Of a stretch of 5,984 nt of DNA, positions 1 to 5,984 are shown in pieces. Origin of the DNA: Bacteroidota bacterium (GTDB lineage Bacteria > Bacteroidota > Bacteroidia > UKL13-3); the NCBI GenBank assembly GCA_947460565.1, contig CANHJJ010000126.1:1-5984 (forward strand), written 5' to 3'. The notes under the pieces are model-generated. The model ran no database searches. It was not told the DNA's origin and saw only the letters and a list, made by a program, of their open reading frames with translations. Within the stretch, counting starts at the first letter, position 1. Each line of letters opens with the position of its first letter. The position numbers were made by a program, and so were the translations under genes.

Positions 1-248
1 ATACCATTAATTGCAAAAATAAAACACCGGATTGTGCCGTAAAACTAGTTATTAAAAATACATCTGAAAGAAGAGTATTATTTGATTATACAGTAAATTT
101 TACTTCAGGAACCAACACTTGGCAATATGAAGGCTTTTCATCAATGAATCCAAATGAAATAGACAGTGTAGGTCTTATTTCATCAAATTGTGGTTGGATC
201 AGCACTTCAACAATTACTATTACTCCAGGCAATATTAGCTTTCAATAG
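1..248 (+). CDS. 3' end of an unrecognised beta-rich, probably exported protein (partial)
   Basis: An open frame (codons from base 3) enters from the left edge and stops at TAG 246-248, giving the last 81 residues. I do not recognise the family. The tail is rich in Thr, Ser, Asn and aromatic residues in alternating hydrophobic/polar patterns (for example KLVIKNTSERRVLFDYTV, then TSTITITPGNISFQ at the end), which looks like a small beta-sandwich or Ig-like domain of an exported or surface protein. It has three cysteines (fourth and eleventh residues of the visible part, and one in the SSNCGW stretch), so a disulphide is possible. There is no membrane segment and no recognisable type IX secretion C-terminal signal. 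It ends 50 bases before the next gene, and I see no link to metal efflux. That it is coding rests on the uninterrupted frame and protein-like composition; function is unknown. Confidence 0.6.
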   Translation, partial: TINCKNKTPDCAVKLVIKNTSERRVLFDYTVNFTSGTNTWQYEGFSSMNPNEIDSVGLISSNCGWISTSTITITPGNISFQ

Positions 249-263
249 GTATTTTATTTCATA

Positions 264-294
264 TTGTATCCAACGATTTTTTACATTACTTTCG
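264..294 (+). promoter_or_regulatory. Candidate Bacteroidota-type promoter ahead of the small exported protein
   Basis: TTG at 264-266 is followed after 20 bases by TACTTTCG at 287-294, one mismatch from the Bacteroidota -7 consensus TAnnTTTG and close to its usual spacing from a TTG/TTTG -33 element. Transcription from it would begin at about 299-301, at or just before the GTG used as start of the next gene. That would make the message leaderless, or favour the in-frame ATG at 311. In sequence this AT-rich, near-matches arise by chance, so this is a weak call. Confidence 0.25.
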
Positions 295-298
295 TCAT

Positions 299-682
299 GT
301 GAAAAAAGCCATGAGTGTTATTTTATTGAGTCTATATCTGCTGTGTGGCACAGAGTTTAGAGAACTTGGCAAACTTGGTGCTTTTGTAACTCATTATTTT
401 GAGCATAAAGAAAAAAACAAAGATTTAACCCTTATTGATTTTATAGAAATTCATTATTCTCAAAGTAACACCAAATACAATGATTATGATAAGGATATGA
501 AATTACCCTTCAAATCCCACGATTGCTCGTCTCATCAGGCTGGAGAAAGTTCTTATTTAAGTTCAATAAACCATCATATACAAGAGCCCATTTTCATCAT
601 CGGAAGTGTCAGAATTTCAAGAGAAAATGCTTATCTACCTTCCTCTTATTTATCAGATATTTGGCAACCGCCAAGGGTATAA
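299..682 (+). CDS. Small exported protein of unknown function upstream of the metal-efflux pump
   Basis: This encodes 127 residues from GTG 299; an in-frame ATG at 311 (residue 5) is an alternative start. GTG is preferred because it adds MKK, a normal signal-peptide n-region, before the hydrophobic stretch at residues 5-16. Cys16 is preceded by Leu, a poor lipobox, so secretion to the periplasm is likelier than lipidation. The mature part has a charged segment (residues 32-42), an acidic-to-basic motif DYDKDMKLPFKSHDC at 62-76, and a C-terminus SYLSDIWQPPRV at 116-127. It is rich in possible metal ligands: seven His (32, 36, 52, 74, 79, 92, 93), Cys16 and Cys76, and several Asp. From memory, Bacteroidota proteins with LPFKSHD-like and IWQPPK-like motifs sit just upstream of CzcA/CusA-like genes; I know no assigned function. 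A role as periplasmic metal binder or accessory factor is inference from composition and position only. The 131-base gap to the pump leaves co-transcription open. Confidence 0.8.
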   Translation: MKKAMSVILLSLYLLCGTEFRELGKLGAFVTHYFEHKEKNKDLTLIDFIEIHYSQSNTKYNDYDKDMKLPFKSHDCSSHQAGESSYLSSINHHIQEPIFIIGSVRISRENAYLPSSYLSDIWQPPRV

Positions 683-696
683 ATACATCATATTAA

Positions 697-716
697 ATAG
701 ATTAAACTAAATCTAT
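697..716 (+). promoter_or_regulatory. 7-bp inverted repeat in the gap before the pump gene
   Basis: The gap 683-813 holds ATAGATT (697-703) and its exact reverse complement AATCTAT (710-716), separated by six bases. The stem has only one G-C pair and no T-tract directly after it, so it is a poor intrinsic terminator. It could be a protein-binding half-site pair for a metal-responsive regulator, or chance in AT-rich DNA. No regulator gene is visible in the window. The rest of the gap shows no convincing promoter; the closest is GAATTTTG at 771-778, one mismatch from TAnnTTTG but without a clear -33 partner. Confidence 0.25.
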
Positions 717-813
717 CTCATTTACTATTTGAAAGCGATATATTCTAAATTATTAACGATAATAAAATAAGAATTTTGCTTAAACAAATCATTATTATTT
801 TGAGAAAAAACCC

Positions 814-3800
814 ATGTTAAACAATATTATAAAATTTTCGGTTAAAAATAAACTGATAATTGGATTAATGGTGCTTGGTTTGATAGTTTATGGTGCATAC
901 CAAACTAGTAAACTTCCCATTGATGCTGTTCCGGATATTACAAACAATCAAGTTCAAATAATAACAACGGTGCCCTCTCTTGGTGCAACAGATATTGAGC
1001 GCTTAATAACCTTTCCGATCGAGCAAGCCAATAGTAACATTCCTGGCCTAAAGGAAATAAGAAGCTTTTCGCGATTTGGTCTATCTCTTGTAACCATTGT
1101 TTTCAATGATAAGGTGGATGTGTATTGGGCAAGACAACAAGTTTCAGAGAGATTATTGTTGCTTCAATCTCAAATACCACAAGGAATAGGCACCCCTACT
1201 CTAGCGCCTGTTACTACAGGTTTAGGAGAAATATACCAATATGTTATCAAAGCTAAAAAAGGTTATGAAAACAAGTATTCTTTAAGCGATTTAAGAACCA
1301 TCCAAGATTGGACTGTAAGAAGAAGACTTATTGGAACTGAAGGTGTGGCTGATGTATCTACTTTTGGTGGAGCGCTAAAGCAGTATGAAGTTGCCGTAAA
1401 TCCTAATAAACTAAAATCATTTAACCTTAGTATAAGCGATGTTTTTAAAGCCCTAGAAAGTAACAACCAAAATACGGGAGGATCTTATATAGAAAAAGGT
1501 CCAACAGTACTTTACATTAGAAGTGAGGGTCTAGTTGGCAGCAATGAAGATATTGAAAAAATAGTAGTCAAAAATAATACAAACGGAATACCTGTGCTTA
1601 TTAGAGATGTTGCAGAAATCAAAACAGGAATAGCCACTAGGTATGGAGCCATGTGCTATAATGGTGAAGGTGAAGTGGCGGGTGCTGTGGTAATGATGCT
1701 AAAAGGTGAAAACTCATCAGTAGTTATAAAGAAGGTAAAAGATAAAATTGAACAAATTAGCAAAATACTTCCCGAGGGTGTTGAAATTGAACCGTTTTTA
1801 GATAGAAGTAAAATGGTTAATAATGCCATAGGAACAGTCGAGCAAAACTTACTTGAAGGAGCTCTTATCGTATTATGTGTTCTGGTTTTGTTCTTAGGCA
1901 ATATTAGGGCTGGTTTTATTGTAGCTTCCGTTATTCCACTTGCAATGCTTTTTGCCATTATTATGATGAATTTGTTTGGTGTAAGTGGCAATTTGATGAG
2001 TCTTGGTGCATTGGACTTTGGTTTAATTGTAGATGGTGCCGTTATCATTGTAGAAGCTGTTTTGCATCGATTGGCACATTCAAAACAATTTGCTGGCATG
2101 GGCAGTATTTCGCAACAGGAAATGGATACAGAAGTTAATGAATCTTCATCTAGGATGATGAATGCAGCTGCCTTCGGACAAGTAATTATTTTAATCGTTT
2201 ACTTACCTATCTTATCACTAGAGGGAATAGAAGGAAAAATGTTTGGACCTATGGCACAAACCGTAGCCTTTGCCATACTGGGTGCATTTATTTTATCTCT
2301 TACTTATGTGCCTATGATGACTGCTTTGTTCATCAGCAAAAAGATACATTTCAAAGCTAACTTTTCGGATAAACTGATGGAAAAGTTGGAAAATGTATAT
2401 AGAAACACCTTAGAGAAAACCCTACAATTTAAAAAGATGGTATTATTTATTGCTTTTGGCTTATTCATTCTAGCTTCATTCATATTAAGTAATATGGGTG
2501 GAGAATTTATACCTAAACTAGAAGAAGGAGATTTTGCTGTTGAAACTCGTGTGCTCACAGGAAGCAGTTTAAATACCAGTATTCAAACTACACAGCAAAC
2601 ATCAAAATTACTTTTAGCTAAATTTCCAGAAATCATCAAAATTGTTACTAAGATTGGTAGCGGTGAAATCCCAACAGATCCTATGCCTATAGAGGCAAGT
2701 GACATGATGATTATCTTGAAAGATAAACACGAATGGACTTCGGCTAAAACCTTTGATGAATTGGCAGAAAAAATGAGTGCGGAAGTAGCCAATATTCCTG
2801 GTATAACTGTTAGCTTTCAATACCCTGTTCAAATGAGATTTAATGAGTTGATGACAGGTGCCAAGCAAGATGTAGTATGCAAAATATTTGGCGAAAACCT
2901 TGACACTTTAGCGCATTATGCCGAAAAGCTTGGTGAGATTACAAAAAAAGTGGATGGCGCAAAGGATTTATATGTTGAAACGGTAACGGGTATGCCTCAA
3001 ATAGTCATCAATTACAAACGTGATGTGATGGCGAAATATGGACTAAACATAATGGAGATAAACAACACCGTTAATGCAGCATTTGCAGGCGCGGTAACAG
3101 GTCAGGTATATGAAGGGGAGCGCAGGTTTGATATGGTTGTGAGGCTTGAAAATGAGCAAAGGAAAAATTTAGCTGATGTACAAAACTTGCTCATTTCTAC
3201 TCATAATGGAAATCAAATTCCTCTCTACCAAGTGGCAGATGTTGAAGAAATAGAAGGACCCAATCAAATACAACGTGAAGAGGCAAAACGAAGAATAATT
3301 GTGGGTTTCAATGTGCGTGAAAAAGATGTACAAACTGTGGTGAAAGACCTGCAAAAATTAGTAGATAAAGAGATAAAGTTTCCTGCAGGTTATTATGTGA
3401 CCTATGGTGGTGCGTTTGAAAACTTGCAGGCTGCAAAACAAAGATTAAGCATTGCTGTGCCCATCGCCTTGCTACTCATTTTTATGTTGCTTTATTTTGC
3501 CTTCAATTCATTGGGGGTGGGGCTGCTCATTTTTACAGCTATTCCACTTTCGGCCATTGGAGGGATCATTGCACTATGGCTAAGACAAATGCCTTTTAGT
3601 ATCTCTGCAGGGGTAGGTTTTATTGCCCTTTTTGGAGTTGCTGTTTTAAATGGTATTGTGTTAATTTCTGAATTCAATCGTCTTAAAAAAGAAGGCATGC
3701 AAGATGTGATTGACATTGTTTTTACAGGTACTAAAATTAGACTAAGACCTGTATTGATGACTGCTGCTGTAGCTTCGCTAGGCTTCTTGCCTATGGCTTT

Positions 3801-5184
3801 AAGCAATGGTGCTGGAGCTGAAGTTCAAAGACCTTTGGCAACTGTTGTGATGGGAGGATTAATATCTGCTACTCTATTAACCTTATTGGTCTTACCTGTT
3901 TTGTATGTGATGTTTGAAAATAAGAATAAGAAAACCAAAGTGAATATTACACCTCTTGTCTTACTTATATCTTCATTATTAATAAGTTCTATAAACTTTG
4001 CTCAGACACCCAGTCAAGCCATTAGTTTGGAACAAGCAATGAGTATTGCTGAAAAGAATAATTACCAAATACAAGGTGCTGTGTTAAATGAACAAAGCAA
4101 TGAAAGCTTAAAAAAGACTTGGTTTGACGCACCCAAAACCAATGCAAGTTTTGAATATGGGCAGATAAACACCATATACAATGACAATAGATTTGGCATA
4201 TCACAAAACTTTGCTTTTCCAACAGTTTATGTGGCTAACAAGAAAAGCTTATCTGAGTCATTCCTTGCATCAAAGGCTCAAACCAAGTTGAGTAAATTAG
4301 AGGTAAATGCAGAAATAAAACTGCTGTTTTATGAGATTTTGGTTTTAAATCAAAAACAAAAATTATTGAAATATGCTGATAGTTTATATGCCTTGTTTGA
4401 GCAGAAAGCCCAATTGAAATTGAAACTTGGTGAAAGTAATATGCTTGAAAAGACAACTGCTGAAAGCCAACGTCAGCAAATCAACAACCAATTGAAAATG
4501 TTGAACAGTGATGTTGAAATTGCACTCAAACATTTTAACCAATTGTTGAATGATAAAGCACAATACGAGCCATTAGCCTCAAACGATTTATATAAGTTAA
4601 TTTCAAATGCAGATACTTCAAATTTGAATCAACATCCTCTTTTATTATCGGAGTTGCATTACTTGAATGCTAATAAATACAGATGGAAAACAGAGCGAAA
4701 CAAACTCCTCCCCGACTTGATGTTAGGCTATAACAGCATGACCATTATTGGCTTGCAAAACATCGATGGAAAAGAAACCTATTTTAATAGCGACAAGCGT
4801 TTTTCATCTTTCATGGTAGGACTTGGTATCCCCTTGTTCTTTGGATCTCAATCATCAAGAATTGGAGCTACAAAATTGCAATATGTAAAGGCTCAAAATG
4901 ATTTCAATATGACTCAGCAAAAATTAAAAACAGATGTTTTGGTGATGCAGGAGCAAGTAAAGAAATACCAAATTAGCTTTGACTATTATAATTCACAAGG
5001 TTTGAATCATGCCAAAACCATTGCCAATACAGCCAATCTACAATTCAACAATGGAGATATTGATTACCTTCAATACACCATGTTACTCAACCAAAGCATA
5101 GGCATCCAAAGCGAATATTTGAATGCCTTGCAAAACTTAAATCAATCAAAAATCAACTTAGACAAATTATTAGGAAACAACTAA
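814..5184 (+). CDS. CzcA/CusA-type heavy-metal efflux RND pump fused to a TolC/CzcC-type outer-membrane channel
   Basis: This 1456-residue protein joins two subunits of a tripartite metal exporter. The RND part (about 1-1035; stand-alone pumps are about 1040-1060) takes metal ions from the periplasm or cytoplasm and drives them out with the proton gradient. TM1 is about 13-31, followed by PIDAVPDITN (35-44), typical of CzcA. TM2-TM6 lie between 346 and 508. TM4 reads LDFGLIVDGAVIIVE with D401, D407 and E414, matching the CzcA proton-relay acids. TM7 is about 542-560, then GGEFIPKLEEGDF (562-574). TM8-TM12 lie between 879 and 1033 and include RLRPVLMTA (976-984). The pore-domain motif RFNELMTG (675-682) is CzcA-like. 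By hand alignment the CusA methionine triad is replaced by Ser/Ala/Glu-type residues, so divalent cations are favoured over Cu/Ag; the metal is not certain. A signal-like segment (1036-1064) precedes the channel domain (1068-1456). ATG 814 follows an A-rich GAGAAAAAA leader, and its product has the usual short N-terminus before TM1. One base separates its stop from the adaptor gene. Confidence 0.95.
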   Translation: MLNNIIKFSVKNKLIIGLMVLGLIVYGAYQTSKLPIDAVPDITNNQVQIITTVPSLGATDIERLITFPIEQANSNIPGLKEIRSFSRFGLSLVTIVFNDKVDVYWARQQVSERLLLLQSQIPQGIGTPTLAPVTTGLGEIYQYVIKAKKGYENKYSLSDLRTIQDWTVRRRLIGTEGVADVSTFGGALKQYEVAVNPNKLKSFNLSISDVFKALESNNQNTGGSYIEKGPTVLYIRSEGLVGSNEDIEKIVVKNNTNGIPVLIRDVAEIKTGIATRYGAMCYNGEGEVAGAVVMMLKGENSSVVIKKVKDKIEQISKILPEGVEIEPFLDRSKMVNNAIGTVEQNLLEGALIVLCVLVLFLGNIRAGFIVASVIPLAMLFAIIMMNLFGVSGNLMSLGALDFGLIVDGAVIIVEAVLHRLAHSKQFAGMGSISQQEMDTEVNESSSRMMNAAAFGQVIILIVYLPILSLEGIEGKMFGPMAQTVAFAILGAFILSLTYVPMMTALFISKKIHFKANFSDKLMEKLENVYRNTLEKTLQFKKMVLFIAFGLFILASFILSNMGGEFIPKLEEGDFAVETRVLTGSSLNTSIQTTQQTSKLLLAKFPEIIKIVTKIGSGEIPTDPMPIEASDMMIILKDKHEWTSAKTFDELAEKMSAEVANIPGITVSFQYPVQMRFNELMTGAKQDVVCKIFGENLDTLAHYAEKLGEITKKVDGAKDLYVETVTGMPQIVINYKRDVMAKYGLNIMEINNTVNAAFAGAVTGQVYEGERRFDMVVRLENEQRKNLADVQNLLISTHNGNQIPLYQVADVEEIEGPNQIQREEAKRRIIVGFNVREKDVQTVVKDLQKLVDKEIKFPAGYYVTYGGAFENLQAAKQRLSIAVPIALLLIFMLLYFAFNSLGVGLLIFTAIPLSAIGGIIALWLRQMPFSISAGVGFIALFGVAVLNGIVLISEFNRLKKEGMQDVIDIVFTGTKIRLRPVLMTAAVASLGFLPMALSNGAGAEVQRPLATVVMGGLISATLLTLLVLPVLYVMFENKNKKTKVNITPLVLLISSLLISSINFAQTPSQAISLEQAMSIAEKNNYQIQGAVLNEQSNESLKKTWFDAPKTNASFEYGQINTIYNDNRFGISQNFAFPTVYVANKKSLSESFLASKAQTKLSKLEVNAEIKLLFYEILVLNQKQKLLKYADSLYALFEQKAQLKLKLGESNMLEKTTAESQRQQINNQLKMLNSDVEIALKHFNQLLNDKAQYEPLASNDLYKLISNADTSNLNQHPLLLSELHYLNANKYRWKTERNKLLPDLMLGYNSMTIIGLQNIDGKETYFNSDKRFSSFMVGLGIPLFFGSQSSRIGATKLQYVKAQNDFNMTQQKLKTDVLVMQEQVKKYQISFDYYNSQGLNHAKTIANTANLQFNNGDIDYLQYTMLLNQSIGIQSEYLNALQNLNQSKINLDKLLGNN
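3919..4005 (+). other. Internal signal-peptide-like junction between pump and channel
   Basis: Residues 1036-1064 of the fusion have the three parts of a signal peptide. There is a basic n-region (NKNKKTK, 1036-1042), a hydrophobic core (ITPLVLLISSLLISS, 1045-1059), and a polar end INFAQ (1060-1064) with small residues at plausible cleavage positions. RND pumps end TM12 in the cytoplasm, so this segment would act as a thirteenth helix carrying the channel domain into the periplasm, in line with the positive-inside rule. Cleavage by signal peptidase I near 1063-1064 would free the channel to reach the outer membrane. Topology and cleavage are inferred. Confidence 0.7.
4015..5181 (+). other. 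TolC/CzcC-type outer-membrane efflux domain of the fusion
   Basis: Residues 1068-1456 (389 residues) are about the size of a mature CzcC-like protein. The domain begins with AISLEQAMSIAEKNNYQI, the normal opening of outer-membrane efflux proteins. It shows the expected internal duplication: a first long helical hairpin with LKLGESNMLEKTTAESQ (1203-1219), and a second with LQFNNGDIDYLQYTML ending near 1424. Strand-like, aromatic segments (NASFEYGQI; LLPDLMLGYNSM; SFMVGLGIPLFFG) fit the two-strand beta-barrel parts. Three such chains would form the channel and periplasmic tunnel that dock on the pump and adaptor. The domain looks complete, ending in LNQSKINLDKLLGNN, so it is not a truncated remnant. 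Confidence 0.9.
5172..5175 (+). promoter_or_regulatory. Shine-Dalgarno-like AGGA of the adaptor gene, inside the pump's 3' end
   Basis: AGGA lies 10 bases before ATG 5186, within the last codons of the fusion gene. With only one base between stop and start, it suggests translational coupling. The motif is stronger than what precedes the other genes here and supports this start for the adaptor. Confidence 0.45.
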
Positions 5185-5185
5185 A

Positions 5186-5984
5186 ATGAAAAATTATATC
5201 ATTATAAGCTTATTGTTTGTAGCATCTTGTGGTGCGCCTAAAACTGAAGAAAAAAAGGCTGAGATGCAGGCTGAGATAACAGCCGTTCAATTAAGCCCAC
5301 AGCAAGTAAAAAACGCAGCCATTGAAAGTGGCATGGCTGAAAGTAGAAGCATTTCAAGCATTGTGAAACTAAACGGTGTGATCGAAGTACCACCTCAAAA
5401 CATGGTGAGTGTTAGCTTTCCATTAGGTGGTTATTTAAAGTCAACCAAACTTTTGCCGGGATTACATGTAAATAAAGGTGAGGTATTAGCTGTGCTTGAA
5501 GATGCTCAGTTTATTCAATTACAACAAGACTATTTGATGGCTAAATCTAAACTTGAATTTATAGAAGCTGAATATAATCGTCAAAAAGAATTAAATGCCA
5601 GCAAAGCCAGCAGTGACAAGGTTTTTCAACAAGCCAAATCAGATGTAGAAGCCCAAAGGATATTACTTCGTTCGTTAAGCGAAAAACTAATGTTGATAAG
5701 CATAAACCCCAATACATTGAATCCAAATTCCATCTCACGAAGTGTTAATTTGTATTCACCTATCAATGGTTTTGTTTCAAAGGTGAATGTGAATATTGGC
5801 AAATATACCTCCCCTACTGATGTGTTGTTTGAATTGGTAAATCCTGAAGATATTCATCTAAACTTAATGGTGTTCGAAAAAGATGTGTCTAAACTTAGTA
5901 TTGGACAAAAGGTAATGGCATTTAAAAACGATAACCTTGCAGAAATACATGAGGCCGAAATCATACTTATAAGCCAAAATTTAA
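5186..5984 (+). CDS. CzcB/CusB-type periplasmic adaptor (membrane fusion) lipoprotein, N-terminal 266 residues (partial)
   Basis: The frame opens at ATG 5186 and is still open at the right edge. Its product bridges the RND pump and the outer-membrane channel in the periplasm. Residues 1-15 form a lipoprotein signal, MKNYIIISLLFVASC, with lipobox VASC and lipidation expected at Cys15. A charged linker follows (GAPKTEEKKAEM). The first half of the lipoyl/barrel-sandwich domain is about 73-106 (VSFPLGGYL...PGLHVNKGEVLAVLED). An alpha-helical hairpin rich in Gln, Lys and Glu covers about 107-170 and would contact the channel. The second lipoyl half starts at YSPINGFVSKVNV (190-202), and the beta-barrel begins near 217 (LVNPEDIHLNLMVFEKDV). 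The remaining barrel and membrane-proximal domain lie outside; complete relatives are usually about 350-420 residues. I see no His-rich or Met-rich N-terminal metal site such as those in some CzcB or CusB proteins. Its place one base after the fusion gene marks a shared operon. Confidence 0.93.
   Translation, partial: MKNYIIISLLFVASCGAPKTEEKKAEMQAEITAVQLSPQQVKNAAIESGMAESRSISSIVKLNGVIEVPPQNMVSVSFPLGGYLKSTKLLPGLHVNKGEVLAVLEDAQFIQLQQDYLMAKSKLEFIEAEYNRQKELNASKASSDKVFQQAKSDVEAQRILLRSLSEKLMLISINPNTLNPNSISRSVNLYSPINGFVSKVNVNIGKYTSPTDVLFELVNPEDIHLNLMVFEKDVSKLSIGQKVMAFKNDNLAEIHEAEIILISQNL

Noticed and set aside
264..282. Possible terminator after the first gene, from ATC-CAAC-GAT followed by six T
   Set aside because: The stem is only three base pairs and does not extend outward, so it would not form a stable hairpin.
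723..758. TTTG at 728-731 paired with TATTAACG at 751-758 as a pump promoter
   Set aside because: The spacing is good, but the -7 part matches only three of the six fixed bases of TAnnTTTG, which is expected by chance here.
795..802. Possible -7 element TTATTTTG just before the pump start
   Set aside because: TATTTTG has one base too few between TA and TTTG, and it overlaps the A-rich ribosome-binding leader, too close to ATG 814 for a normal transcript start.
1656..2099. 147-codon open frame on the minus strand inside the pump gene
   Set aside because: It lies wholly within a strongly supported RND coding region, its composition mirrors the sense strand, and it has no recognisable motif. 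The other minus-strand frames within 1263-4456 were dismissed for the same reason.
3901..4020. Fusion as an artefact of a lost stop codon or sequencing error
   Set aside because: The reading frame continues without a break. The junction codes for a sensible basic linker plus hydrophobic segment, and both flanking domains are intact, so a genuine fusion is the simpler reading.
1..5984. Mobile elements, CRISPR repeats, tRNA or rRNA genes
   Set aside because: By eye I found no transposase, no direct repeat array, no terminal inverted repeats and no tRNA-like or rRNA-like stretch. Nearly all of the window is explained by the four coding regions.

Overview
The window is AT-rich and reads as chromosomal DNA of a Bacteroidota species (Flavobacteriia/Sphingobacteriia-like). 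The reasons are A-rich rather than strong Shine-Dalgarno start regions, a signal-peptide-like segment ending in the typical 'FAQ', a lipoprotein-type adaptor, and an inner-membrane pump fused to its outer-membrane partner. This fusion layout is one I associate with Bacteroidota metal-efflux loci. Assignment below phylum is not possible from this sequence.

Layout, all on the + strand: (1) 1-248, the 3' end of an unrecognised, beta-strand-rich, probably exported protein. (2) 299-682, a 127-residue exported small protein of unknown function, of a type I recall lying just upstream of CzcA/CusA-like pumps in this phylum. (3) 683-813, a 131-base non-coding gap with a 7-bp inverted repeat. (4) 814-5184, a 1456-residue polypeptide made of a complete heavy-metal-efflux RND pump (about residues 1-1035), a signal-peptide-like extra hydrophobic segment (about 1036-1064), and a complete TolC/CzcC-type outer-membrane channel domain (about 1068-1456). 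(5) 5186-5984, starting one base after the pump stop codon, the first 266 residues of a CzcB/CusB-type membrane fusion lipoprotein that runs off the window.

The pump, channel and adaptor form a tripartite divalent-metal or copper efflux system spanning both membranes, in the order A-C (fused)-B. The pump keeps the three acidic TM4 residues of CzcA. By hand alignment it lacks the CusA methionine triad, so Co/Zn/Cd/Ni-type export is more likely than Cu/Ag, though the metal is not proven.

The most interesting point is how one polypeptide can supply both an inner-membrane pump and an outer-membrane channel. The junction looks like a working signal peptide, preceded by an in-frame internal ATG. 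That suggests either cleavage by signal peptidase or a second, separately started channel product. I see no RNA gene, mobile element or CRISPR array.
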